A DNA stretch of 42,023 nucleotides from positions 1 through 42,023 of the forward strand of contig PCUU01000027.1 of the NCBI GenBank assembly GCA_002786855.1, given 5' to 3'. This stretch comes from Cytophagales bacterium CG12_big_fil_rev_8_21_14_0_65_40_12 (GTDB lineage Bacteria > Bacteroidota > Bacteroidia > Cytophagales > Cyclobacteriaceae). This document shows, in pieces, positions 8,922-16,312 of this stretch (positions are counted from its first letter, which is position 1; every line of letters begins with the position of its first letter). The notes below the pieces were generated by a model that did no database searches, had not been told where the DNA came from, and saw only the letters and a list, made by a program, of their open reading frames with translations. Made by a program: the position numbers and the translations under genes.

Positions 8922-9531
8922 AATGGATAGTTTCTTTGTTGATATTCCATTGCTCTAATAATTTCTTTAATGAACCGAGCGCATAGTACAATCTCGATTT
9001 CACGGTATTTTCTGAAATGTCCATTGCTTCAGCAATTTCCCTAATTTTCAGTCCCTCATATTCTTTCATAATCACCACCATTCTTTGCTCTTCCGGCAAT
9101 TGCCCCAATGCCTTTTTCAAAAGCACTTTAAGTTCTGAGTTGCCTAATTCCTTTTCTGGGTCATCAGCTCTATTCGTAGTTTGGGTGCTGTCAATAAAAC
9201 TTTTATCATTCTTCGATTCAATTTTCATGAATGGAAAAATCCATTTGCTCTTTTGTCGTCTCGCTTCTTCGTGGCAATAGTTAGCCGCGATTCGGTACAG
9301 CCATGATTTAAACCGAGCGTCTTCTTTAAGCGAACCTAGGTTCTTATTCATTGAAATGAAGGTCTTTTGACATACTTCCATGGCCTGGTCATGGTCACCG
9401 AAATACTTGAAAGCAAAGTTATAAATGCGTTTATACCACTGTTTTACTAATTGATTCAATGCAATTGAATCGCCATCTCTGGCTGCTGAAATCAAAAAGT
9501 CGGTTTGTGGCATAAAGTTGATTTCCTTCAT
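8911..9531 (-). CDS. ECF RNA polymerase sigma factor (sigma-70 family)
   Basis: 206 aa. Region 2 (about 24-92) includes the AYxxFGDHDQAMEVCQxTF-like and FKSWLYRIAANYCHEEARR segments. Region 4 (about 136-190) has LPEEQRMVVIMKEYEGLKIREIAEAM and the recognition helix SENTVKSRLYYA. No region 3 or sigma-1.1 is present, which defines an ECF-type factor. The start at 9531 is preceded by AGGA six bases upstream. A second in-frame ATG six codons in also has a purine-rich stretch before it and cannot be excluded. It heads the four-gene minus-strand operon. ECF operons of this layout are normally autoregulated, but I could not pick out a promoter. Confidence 0.93.
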   Translation of the reverse strand: MKEINFMPQTDFLISAARDGDSIALNQLVKQWYKRIYNFAFKYFGDHDQAMEVCQKTFISMNKNLGSLKEDARFKSWLYRIAANYCHEEARRQKSKWIFPFMKIESKNDKSFIDSTQTTNRADDPEKELGNSELKVLLKKALGQLPEEQRMVVIMKEYEGLKIREIAEAMDISENTVKSRLYYALGSLKKLLEQWNINKETIHYEL

Positions 9532-9694
9532 TTTATTTCCTATTCCGCACTTATGATGAAGTGGTACTTTAAAAAGTTTGAAGGAAGTTAAAAAATACCC
9601 GTGAATTCAATGCGCTTACAAGAGGGCGTGCAGTTTTTAATTGGCTGGAATTCAATTTAAAACCTGTTTTGGATAAGTTCTGGGCTTCATATTT

Positions 9695-9708
9695 ATGACC
9701 TAGGTCAT
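9695..9708. promoter_or_regulatory. 14-bp perfect palindrome in the sigma/YceI divergent region
   Basis: ATGACCTAGGTCAT is a perfect dyad with TGAC/GTCA half-sites. It is centred 45 bp upstream of the FNR-like site described next. It resembles a Crp/Fnr-superfamily or other dimeric-regulator operator. The regulator is unknown. It lies 164 bp from the ECF sigma start and 99 bp from the YceI start, so it more likely belongs to the YceI operon. Confidence 0.45.
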
Positions 9709-9739
9709 GTTTTAAAGTGTTCAAAAGTCACCACTTGAG

Positions 9740-9753
9740 TTGATGCACATCAA
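9740..9753 (+). promoter_or_regulatory. FNR/CRP-like operator upstream of the YceI operon
   Basis: TTGATGCACATCAA fits the classical FNR consensus TTGAT-N4-ATCAA exactly, and its arms are 6 bp perfect repeats. Downstream are TTG at 9757-9759 and TTTG at 9780-9783, a plausible though imperfect -33/-7 pair. If transcription starts near 9790, the site is centred at about -43, the position where FNR-type activators contact polymerase. The start site is inferred, not seen. Confidence 0.55.
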
Positions 9754-9806
9754 ACATTGACCAGTTTTTATCCTACACCTTTGATATGTTATTAAAACCT
9801 AAAACT

Positions 9807-10397
9807 ATGAAGGTGAACACTACTATAAAATTCACAAAACAACTCATGCTCGTCATGCTTATGGCATTGTCATATAATGTTTTGAGCGCTCAGGAGCACT
9901 ACGAATTGATTAAATCTGATCAGCATTTTGTAGTGAAGGGCACTTCCTCACTTCATGATTGGCATATGGAAGCCATGGATGGACAGGGCGAGTGTCAATT
10001 GATTCAGGCCGATGGCACGGTGAACATCCAAATGGCTGAAGTTAAGTTCAAAGCAGAAAGCCTAAAAAGTGGCAAGAACGGAATGGACAAAAATGCCTAT
10101 AAGGCCCTTAAAACCAAGGAATTCGAATGGATATCATTTAAGTTATCTGCTTTCGAAGCAAAACAAGGGGGTAAGGGGATTGTCACAGGAAATCTTACCA
10201 TTGCGGGTTTTACGAAACCAGTCAGTTTTGATGTGGAGACCACTCAGGGAGCGGGATCAATCACAGTCTCTGGAACCTCAGCCTTTAAACTTACCGATTT
10301 CAAAGTCGATCCGCCAACCGCATTGATGGGAACGATCAAAACAGGTGATGATGTCACCGTAGAATTCAAACTAACATTCAAAAACCAAAACCAATAA
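9807..10397 (+). CDS. YceI family periplasmic protein
   Basis: 196 aa from the ATG at 9807. The frame is open from an ATG at 9786, but that codon abuts the inferred -7 element, and 9807 gives a cleaner start (KVNTTIKFTKQL...LSAQ signal peptide). The mature part shows YceI lipocalin-like features: VKGTSSLHDWH near the N-terminus, ADGTVNIQMAEVKFKAESL, the GNLTIAGFTKPVSFDV strand pair, and the closing FKVDPPTALMGTIKTGDDVTVEFKL. YceI proteins bind isoprenoid-type lipids in the periplasm. It is the first gene of a three-gene operon with a barrel gene 4 nt downstream and a second YceI-like gene. An FNR-like site lies upstream. Confidence 0.9.
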   Translation: MKVNTTIKFTKQLMLVMLMALSYNVLSAQEHYELIKSDQHFVVKGTSSLHDWHMEAMDGQGECQLIQADGTVNIQMAEVKFKAESLKSGKNGMDKNAYKALKTKEFEWISFKLSAFEAKQGGKGIVTGNLTIAGFTKPVSFDVETTQGAGSITVSGTSAFKLTDFKVDPPTALMGTIKTGDDVTVEFKLTFKNQNQ

Positions 10398-10401
10398 AAT
10401 C

Positions 10402-11664
10402 ATGAAAAATTTTAAACTTCCATTTTTAGTACTGTTGCTATTGAGCAGTGTTATGAGTTTTGCTCAAGTAGATTTCCGTTCGCCCTTGCAATACAGCAGG
10501 CAAGCAGGCAAAAAAGGGGTAAACGTATTTGAAACCTCAAAAACCGATACGGTTGTTTTTAATGGGATTAACGTAAGAGTAGGAGGCGATTTTGCACTTC
10601 AATTCCAAGGTTTGAGCCACGAGAATTCTATTGTTGGTGATCCTCTTGTGGATTTAGCATCTAACTTTAGTTTGCCTACCGCTAACTTGAACCTTGATGT
10701 GCAATTGGCCGATGGTATGCGTTTACACTTAAGAACTTACTTATCATCACGTCACCACACAGAATCTTATGTGAAAGGTGGGTATCTCCAAATTGACAAG
10801 CTTGATTTTATCAAAGAAGGCTTTCTATCAGAATTCATGAAAATAGCGACTTTCAGAGTAGGTATGGACTAGATCAACTATGGTGATGCACAATTCAGAA
10901 GATCTGATAACGCCATGACCATTTACAACCCATTTGTAAGTAACTATATCATGGATGCATTTACTACAGAGCCTTTCTTTGAAGTAACATTGTTACCTTC
11001 TGATTTTATTCTTGTGGCGGGTGTAACTAACGGTAGATTAAATCAAAGCCCTATCAAAGGCGACAATGGTTTTGTTTTCTACAGCAAAGTAGGTTTCGAT
11101 AAACAAATGAACGATGATTTAAGACTTAGATTGACAGGTTCATTGTACTCAAGCTCTGACAAAAGCACTAGGGATTATATCTTTGGAGGCGATCGAGCAG
11201 GAGGTAGATACTACAGCACACTCGCAACAGTAGCCAATGGGGGAACAGACTTCGATCCAAGATTCAACCCTGGTTTCGCTTATCACACTTCAGTTCAAAT
11301 TAACCCATTCATTAAGTTTAAAGGATTAGAATTCTTTGGGTTGATGGAGTTCGTCAACAACGGTAACGATGCCGTAGGTGGAAGCTACTCTCAGGTGGGT
11401 CTTGAAGGACTTTACAGATTCGGAATGAACGAACAATGGTACCTTGGTGGTAGATACAACAGCGTGAGTGGAGAAAAAACCGATATAGCCCTTACCAATG
11501 ATATCAGCAGAACGAACATTGGTGGTGGCTGGTTCATGACCAACAATGTTTTGTTAAAACTTGAATATGTAAACCAAGAGTATTCTGGAGGTGGTTTTAC
11601 TGGAAGCAGATTCCAAGATGGAAAGTTTAATGGAGTAGTGTTAGAAGCAGCAATTAGTTTCTAA
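10402..11664 (+). pseudogene. Outer-membrane beta-barrel (porin-like) gene interrupted by one in-frame TAG
   Basis: A single reading frame of 420 sense positions is broken only by TAG at 10870-10872 (codon 157). The first part (156 aa) starts with a signal peptide (MKNFKLPFLVLLL...SFAQ). After the TAG the frame continues without gap or shift as INYGDAQFRRSDNAMTIYNP, so both sides plainly belong to one protein. The sequence has alternating amphipathic strands and ends in AAISF, the terminal aromatic expected for a barrel. From memory of related Bacteroidota barrels, the residue before INYGD is often Glu, so a GAG-to-TAG change is the simplest origin. Without suppression, only a short non-barrel fragment, and perhaps a downstream piece from ATG 10915, would be made. 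A sequencing error is a real alternative. It lies between two YceI genes in one operon. Confidence 0.8.
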
Positions 11665-11721
11665 TGAAAATGGTAATGATTGGATTTCATGATAATTTTA
11701 AAAACACAAGCTTTTAACTGA

Positions 11722-12267
11722 ATGCAGAAACTGATCATCATTATAGCTTTAGGATTGTTTTCCTCTATCGCATTAACTGGGCAAGAATACCTAGTGGTGA
11801 TGGGGAAAACAGTCCTTATTAAGGGCAAAACCTCTTTCGGGAGGTTTTCTTGCACTTATCAAAACGGCCATGATCAGGATACCGTAAGTCTCTCAAAAAT
11901 CGCCAATGCCGAATCGCTTATGGAGTTGTTCATTCCAGTGGCCTCGTTTGATTGTGGCAATAGAATGCTGGAAAGAGATTTTGGAAAGACCCTTAGGTAC
12001 GAAGAATACCCATCTATTGAAGTACGCCTCGATGATTTTAAAAGAGTTGGTCAGCAATACTATGGTGATATTTGGATCAAACTCACTGGTAAAGAAATGA
12101 AGATGGAAAGAATTCCTTTTACCCTAACCCCTGGAGAAACAGGAGAAGTACTTTACTCAGAAATCACCATCTCGCTCGATTACTTCGAGCTAAGTCCACC
12201 CAAAAAACTCTTCGGATTAATCAAGGTCCAAGACGAACTTAAGATTGAGTTGAGTTTGAAGTTGTAG
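11722..12267 (+). CDS. YceI-like periplasmic protein
   Basis: 181 aa with a signal peptide (about 1-20, LTGQ). It is more divergent than the first YceI but keeps the fold landmarks: LIKGKTSFGRFSCTY at the start, ELFIPVASFDCGNRMLERDF in the middle, the KLTGKEMKMERIPFTL strand pair, and the end FELSPPKKLFGLIKVQDELKIELSL. That end aligns with the FKVDPPTALMGTIKTGDDVTVEF tail of the first gene of the operon. It is the last gene, 57 nt after the barrel gene and followed by a strong terminator. It probably binds a hydrophobic ligand in the periplasm; which one is not known. Confidence 0.78.
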   Translation: MQKLIIIIALGLFSSIALTGQEYLVVMGKTVLIKGKTSFGRFSCTYQNGHDQDTVSLSKIANAESLMELFIPVASFDCGNRMLERDFGKTLRYEEYPSIEVRLDDFKRVGQQYYGDIWIKLTGKEMKMERIPFTLTPGETGEVLYSEITISLDYFELSPPKKLFGLIKVQDELKIELSLKL

Positions 12268-12311
12268 GGGATATAGCTGCAAGGCCAATCCATAACTCAT
12301 AAGATATTTAT

Positions 12312-12343
12312 AAAAGAGGCTGCCTGAAAGGGCAGCCTCTTTT
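12312..12343. terminator. Strong bidirectional terminator between the YceI operon and the M61 peptidase
   Basis: A 13-bp perfect stem (12312-12324 with 12331-12343) with a 6-nt loop, followed by further T on the plus strand and TTTT on the minus strand. It serves the convergent YceI operon and M61 peptidase genes. Confidence 0.9.
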
Positions 12344-12380
12344 TTGACTTTAAAATAAATAAATCCAATACGATTTGATA

Positions 12381-14288
12381 TTAGTTTTTAGGGGTTAACC
12401 AAAATTCTCTAAGCTTCAATTGTGCTGGTGTCGCGTTTTCATTAAAGGCAAGGGAAAGTGCAATCGGTACATCAATTTGCTTGTTTGGAGCAGATAGCGT
12501 GATTTCTTTTTGCTCCCCGTCAACATTTCTTACGACCGTAACGGTTAAGGTGTCTAGGGTTGGGATTTTTTGAAATTGTCCACCCATAAAGTTATTGATC
12601 TCTGGACCAAGTTCCGGGAATTCATCACCGTTCATTTTCAAAAGGATATCACCACTTTGTAGTTCTAATGATTTGCCCATTTCGTCCAATGCTTCTGCAT
12701 TACCAATGGCCAATAAGCGTTTACCATTGTATTCTGCAACTGCGATGCTTTGCTGACTTATGATAAGCGAATACTGTTTTTTGGTGCCATCAGAGAGCAT
12801 TTTCACCCCGACTTTCTCGAATATTTCTTCATATGGCAGAGGAGTGGTTCCACCTACATAAGTGGAAAGGAATTCACCAATTTCAGGATAAGTCATTGCC
12901 GTGATCTCATCAAATAGCAATTCATCTTTAAAGGATTTCTCCATGCCATATTTCTCAGAAAGCCCTTTCATCATGTCTTGCACACCGTATGCACCATTCG
13001 ATAATTCTCTGAGCTTAATGTCCAATGCCATCCCAATTAAGGCGCCTTTTTGATAAACATTATAGTATTGATCTGCATATTCATCTAAAGCGCCAAGACT
13101 TAATTGAGTAAAAGGAAGCTCATCTTTGAATTGTGACGAGATCAAAATCTTCTCTTGCAGCATAACTAAATACTCTTCTGGAGTAATTAAGCCGTATTTT
13201 ACTTGTACACTGCCAGCAAAATATTCTGTCATTCCTTCATACAACCAAAGATGGCGCGACATTTTTGGGTCGTTAAAATCGAAGGTTCCGATTTCTTCTG
13301 AATGGATTGTCAAAGGAGTTACGATATGGAAAAACTCATGTGCCGCAAAATCCCTCAGTTGCTGATTCATTTGTGCAATAGTGGCTTCAGGCATAAAGTA
13401 CAATGAACTGAAAGAGTGCTCCAATGCCCCGAAAGAAACGACTGGCTTATCAGTAAAGTAAAATATAAAAGCATACTTTTCTACAGGCAATTTTCCTCCC
13501 AGAAATTTGCTTTGCGCAGCTAGCACTTCAGAAATACTCGCTGCAATTTCCTTGGCAGTTACTTTTTTGTTAGGGGAGTAGCTCGCCACAAGTACTTCTG
13601 TGTTGGCAACTTTAACAACAGCAGTATCTGGCAAACTGTACATCAATGGAGAATCCACTAAACGGTCGTAGTTAGATACCTTAAAAATATCCACGGTGCT
13701 GTTTTCGTCTGCCTGAACAAAGCCTTCCTTTTTTAAGGCTCCTTTAAGTTTTGTATCAACACCTTCAGGTTTTAAACCCGTGGCACCATAAAACTCCTTA
13801 GCACGAATCACATTAATTTCGAACTCTTCGTTCTTCATTCCTTCAAAATAGCCAAAGAAGCCGCTATTATTGAGCAAGAAGTTTTTTCCTTCATCAATGT
13901 TGGTTCCGGCAGGCTGAAAAATTTCTGGTCCAGGCTTAGGGTTATCGTAGGTGTCATCTACCAAATAGCTAATTCGCGCTATTTTATTGGCATTACTGAT
14001 TGACCATGAATTGTTATCAATTCGAGTTACTTCTAAGGCATTTCCCTTTTTATCGAAGGCTTTGAAATCAGAAACCATTCTGCCATAATCGGCAATGGCA
14101 TAGGTGCCAGGAATGATTTTAGGAAGATAAAAGATGATTTCTGATTGTTTGATTTTTGGGGGAGCGAGCTCAACCAAGACTTTATCATCTGATACTCTTG
14201 TCAAGTCGATGATGTATTTGTAGGGATTGGTTGCCCATACTTGAGCGGTAACCAACAGCCCTAAGCATAATAATTTGAGTTTATTCAT
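12381..14288 (-). CDS. M61-family (glycyl aminopeptidase-like) metallopeptidase with PDZ domain
   Basis: 635 aa with a signal peptide (about 1-19). The zinc motif HEFFH is at residues 317-321, and the third ligand Glu351 lies in LWLYEGMTEYFAG 30 residues later. The preceding GALEHSFS (287-294) is the conserved M61 substrate-site segment. The N-terminal 170 residues form the family's beta domain. A PDZ-like domain near the C-terminus shows LELQSGDILLKMNGDEF. All catalytic residues are intact, so it should be an active periplasmic aminopeptidase; M61 enzymes prefer N-terminal Gly or Ala. It is a single gene with a terminator shared with the YceI operon. Confidence 0.92.
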   Translation of the reverse strand: MNKLKLLCLGLLVTAQVWATNPYKYIIDLTRVSDDKVLVELAPPKIKQSEIIFYLPKIIPGTYAIADYGRMVSDFKAFDKKGNALEVTRIDNNSWSISNANKIARISYLVDDTYDNPKPGPEIFQPAGTNIDEGKNFLLNNSGFFGYFEGMKNEEFEINVIRAKEFYGATGLKPEGVDTKLKGALKKEGFVQADENSTVDIFKVSNYDRLVDSPLMYSLPDTAVVKVANTEVLVASYSPNKKVTAKEIAASISEVLAAQSKFLGGKLPVEKYAFIFYFTDKPVVSFGALEHSFSSLYFMPEATIAQMNQQLRDFAAHEFFHIVTPLTIHSEEIGTFDFNDPKMSRHLWLYEGMTEYFAGSVQVKYGLITPEEYLVMLQEKILISSQFKDELPFTQLSLGALDEYADQYYNVYQKGALIGMALDIKLRELSNGAYGVQDMMKGLSEKYGMEKSFKDELLFDEITAMTYPEIGEFLSTYVGGTTPLPYEEIFEKVGVKMLSDGTKKQYSLIISQQSIAVAEYNGKRLLAIGNAEALDEMGKSLELQSGDILLKMNGDEFPELGPEINNFMGGQFQKIPTLDTLTVTVVRNVDGEQKEITLSAPNKQIDVPIALSLAFNENATPAQLKLREFWLTPKN

Positions 14289-14431
14289 AATTGTCCTTTT
14301 ACGGTTTACTTATTGGGGTTAAATAGTGTATTGACGGAATCATTAAAGTATAGTTTACAATGATGTTGCCAAAAGTAAAATTAAGCATCGGAAATTTCGA
14401 GATTATTGTTTTCAATCTTTTAGCAACAAAA

Positions 14432-14452
14432 AAGGCTGTCATCGACAGCCTT
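14432..14452 (-). terminator. Terminator of the miaB-secG gene cluster
   Basis: AAGGCTGTC pairs with GACAGCCTT around a 3-nt loop. On the minus strand a run of six T follows. It lies just past the secG stop and closes the miaB-to-secG cluster. Confidence 0.85.
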
Positions 14453-14474
14453 ATATTCTTTAAGTGAAGTATGC

Positions 14475-14825
14475 TTATTTGGTTGAATCCGCAGGTACAG
14501 TAAGGTTTTCTAAACCAGTATCTGCTGGAGCGCTTTGTTGAACAGGTTGCTGCTGCAAAGCCCTGTCTATATTGGGATTAGTCGAGAAGCTATTGCCGCT
14601 ATCTACCATCACTCCCGAGGCTAAACTGAGCGCCAAAAGTGCTATGGCAAAACCCCAAGTAACTTTCTCCAATAAATCTGTTGTCTTTTTTACACCAATT
14701 ACTTGGTTAGCACCAGAGCCACCAAATTGACTAGAAAGTCCACCGCCTTTAGAATTTTGAACCAATACGATAAGGATCAATAAAACGGCAACAATGATGG
14801 CAAGGATAATTAATAACTTAAACAT
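14475..14825 (-). CDS. secG: Preprotein translocase subunit SecG
   Basis: 116 aa. Two transmembrane helices (about 2-21 and 57-77) flank the cytoplasmic loop carrying the SecG signature QNSKGGGLSSQFGG. A Gln/Pro-rich tail after residue 85 is longer than in E. coli SecG, as is common in Bacteroidota. SecG is a small subunit of the SecYEG channel that assists SecA-driven export. The gene starts 8 nt inside the end of the TPR-protein gene, so the two are likely co-translated. Confidence 0.95.
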   Translation of the reverse strand: MFKLLIILAIIVAVLLILIVLVQNSKGGGLSSQFGGSGANQVIGVKKTTDLLEKVTWGFAIALLALSLASGVMVDSGNSFSTNPNIDRALQQQPVQQSAPADTGLENLTVPADSTK

Positions 14826-15741
14826 GCTGTGATTCCTTTATTTTTTGAATTTGGAGCGCAAAGTAAGTTCTTTTTTCAGGAAACTTCAAACTTAGCTTTT
14901 CATAAATATCCAAAGCCCTTTCATATTTCTTTTGTTTGAAGAGTAAAGCGGCTAATGTTTCTGTAGCGAACTCATCTTGGTACTTTAATTTTTTAGTGGC
15001 AAGATCTTCTTGAAGGTATTCGGAATCTTGACCTGACTCTTTTGGCTTGCCGAATTGGGGTTCGTTTTGGATGAACTTTTCAATGAGTTCTACCTGAGAT
15101 TTACTGGTCTTTTTTTTGCTGCTTTTGGTTTGTTCAACATCGTCTTCTTGTTGGTTGAGCATTTTGGCCAATCGCTGTTTTCTCTCCCTTATTTCAATCA
15201 AATCCTTTTCTAACTCTGTAATTTGGTCGGTTTTACCCAGTTTCGAAGGAGCAGTTTTTTCAAAAGCCTTTTGCTGATTTGGTTTTACAAGCGTGGATGA
15301 ATCCATGGGTGCTTTTACCAAAACTGCTTCTTGGTCTTTAGTTATTTCATTTGCCTTCGCTTGTACTTCAACCTTTACCTCGACAGTGGGAGGGGTAATT
15401 ATTGCTTCGGATGGTTGGACAGCGTCAGACTTTGGTACTTCTGCTTTCTCTTTTTTGCTTTCAGATTTGTCGACTTGAATTTCTTTTGTTTCTACTTGGT
15501 CAAAAACGAGTTCACCTGTGATGATTTTTTTCAAGTGTGCCCTATCTGGGGAATAGATAGCGGCTTTTTTTATGAAAGCATCCGTTTTTGGATGGTCCAA
15601 CTCCTTCAATGCCTTGGCTACGATTACATAAGGGGTCTGAAAAAAGGGATACTTTTTTCGTAGTTCGTTGAGCGATTTAATGTCCTCATTGGTGACATCA
15701 TTCAGATGACTTAGTAAATGATTAAATCGTTCTTTGTTCAC
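14818..15741 (-). CDS. Cytoplasmic TPR-type protein upstream of secG
   Basis: 307 aa without signal peptide or membrane helix. The N-terminal region (about 1-75) is a helical domain with KYPFFQTPYVIVAKAL. The middle (80-190) is Lys/Glu/Pro-rich low complexity, probably disordered, with a charged coiled coil at about 175-195. The C-terminal 60 residues hold a TPR-like pair (ETLAALLFKQKKYERALDIYEKLSLKFPEK). Its place between lptE and secG is the usual one in Bacteroidota, but I know of no function. The position suggests, without proof, a scaffold linked to envelope biogenesis. Confidence 0.8.
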   Translation of the reverse strand: MNKERFNHLLSHLNDVTNEDIKSLNELRKKYPFFQTPYVIVAKALKELDHPKTDAFIKKAAIYSPDRAHLKKIITGELVFDQVETKEIQVDKSESKKEKAEVPKSDAVQPSEAIITPPTVEVKVEVQAKANEITKDQEAVLVKAPMDSSTLVKPNQQKAFEKTAPSKLGKTDQITELEKDLIEIRERKQRLAKMLNQQEDDVEQTKSSKKKTSKSQVELIEKFIQNEPQFGKPKESGQDSEYLQEDLATKKLKYQDEFATETLAALLFKQKKYERALDIYEKLSLKFPEKRTYFALQIQKIKESQHV

Positions 15742-15778
15742 TTATTGTGGTTTTGAAACATCTAAAATAGCTCGAAAA

Positions 15779-16312
15779 TTACCATTGGGCAACCGAGGCT
15801 TGGAATATATCGAAAATAATTTGGTCGAAAATTTCTTCGACTAACTGAGATTCTACTGCGTTTAGGGTAGTGGCTTGAGGATCATAATCCGCATAGAAGC
15901 TGAATCTACGCTGAAAATTGTCTGTGTCTTTTGCTTGATTGGTAAAGCCAACCTCGACAAAAATGGTGACCCTCATTAGTCCTGATTGATCGGACACATT
16001 TCTACTGCCCGAAGAAACAATGGCCTGAGGCCTGACTTGATAGTCGACAATTGAACCCTCAAATTGTAGGTCGCCATTGTTCGGAACGAGTTCTAGTTTG
16101 GTATTTCTTTGAAAATAGTCTTTCAACTTTTCAGTAAAAAGCTGACCCATATTAGGCAAGCCACCGGGGGAATCATTAAAGAAATTGGTGATCGAGAGCG
16201 TTCTTGTTACATTATAATCAATAGAAGCTCCGCTAAAACCATAATGACTGCAGCCCATAACGGTGACCAATATCATCAAAAGGGCAGAAGCAAAAAGCTT
16301 ACTCAATTTCAT
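15779..16312 (-). CDS. lptE: LptE-like LPS-assembly lipoprotein
   Basis: 177 aa from the ATG at 16312. An earlier in-frame ATG at 16369 would add 19 residues before the signal peptide, so I reject it. The lipobox VTVMGC marks a lipoprotein cleaved before the Cys. The mature part has LSITNFFNDSPGGLPNMGQLFTEKLKDYFQRNTKLELV and LQFEGSIVDYQV, matching the Bacteroidota LptE family. LptE plugs the LptD barrel and guides LPS to the outer leaflet. The gene overlaps the end of the sigma54-activator gene by 14 nt and precedes the TPR-secG pair. Confidence 0.85.
   Translation of the reverse strand: MKLSKLFASALLMILVTVMGCSHYGFSGASIDYNVTRTLSITNFFNDSPGGLPNMGQLFTEKLKDYFQRNTKLELVPNNGDLQFEGSIVDYQVRPQAIVSSGSRNVSDQSGLMRVTIFVEVGFTNQAKDTDNFQRRFSFYADYDPQATTLNAVESQLVEEIFDQIIFDIFQASVAQW

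Noticed and set aside
10870-10872. TAG as programmed pyrrolysine or read-through codon
   Set aside because: Nothing in the window supports recoding: no pyl genes, no structured element recognised after the TAG, and no known use in this family. A mutation or sequencing error is simpler.
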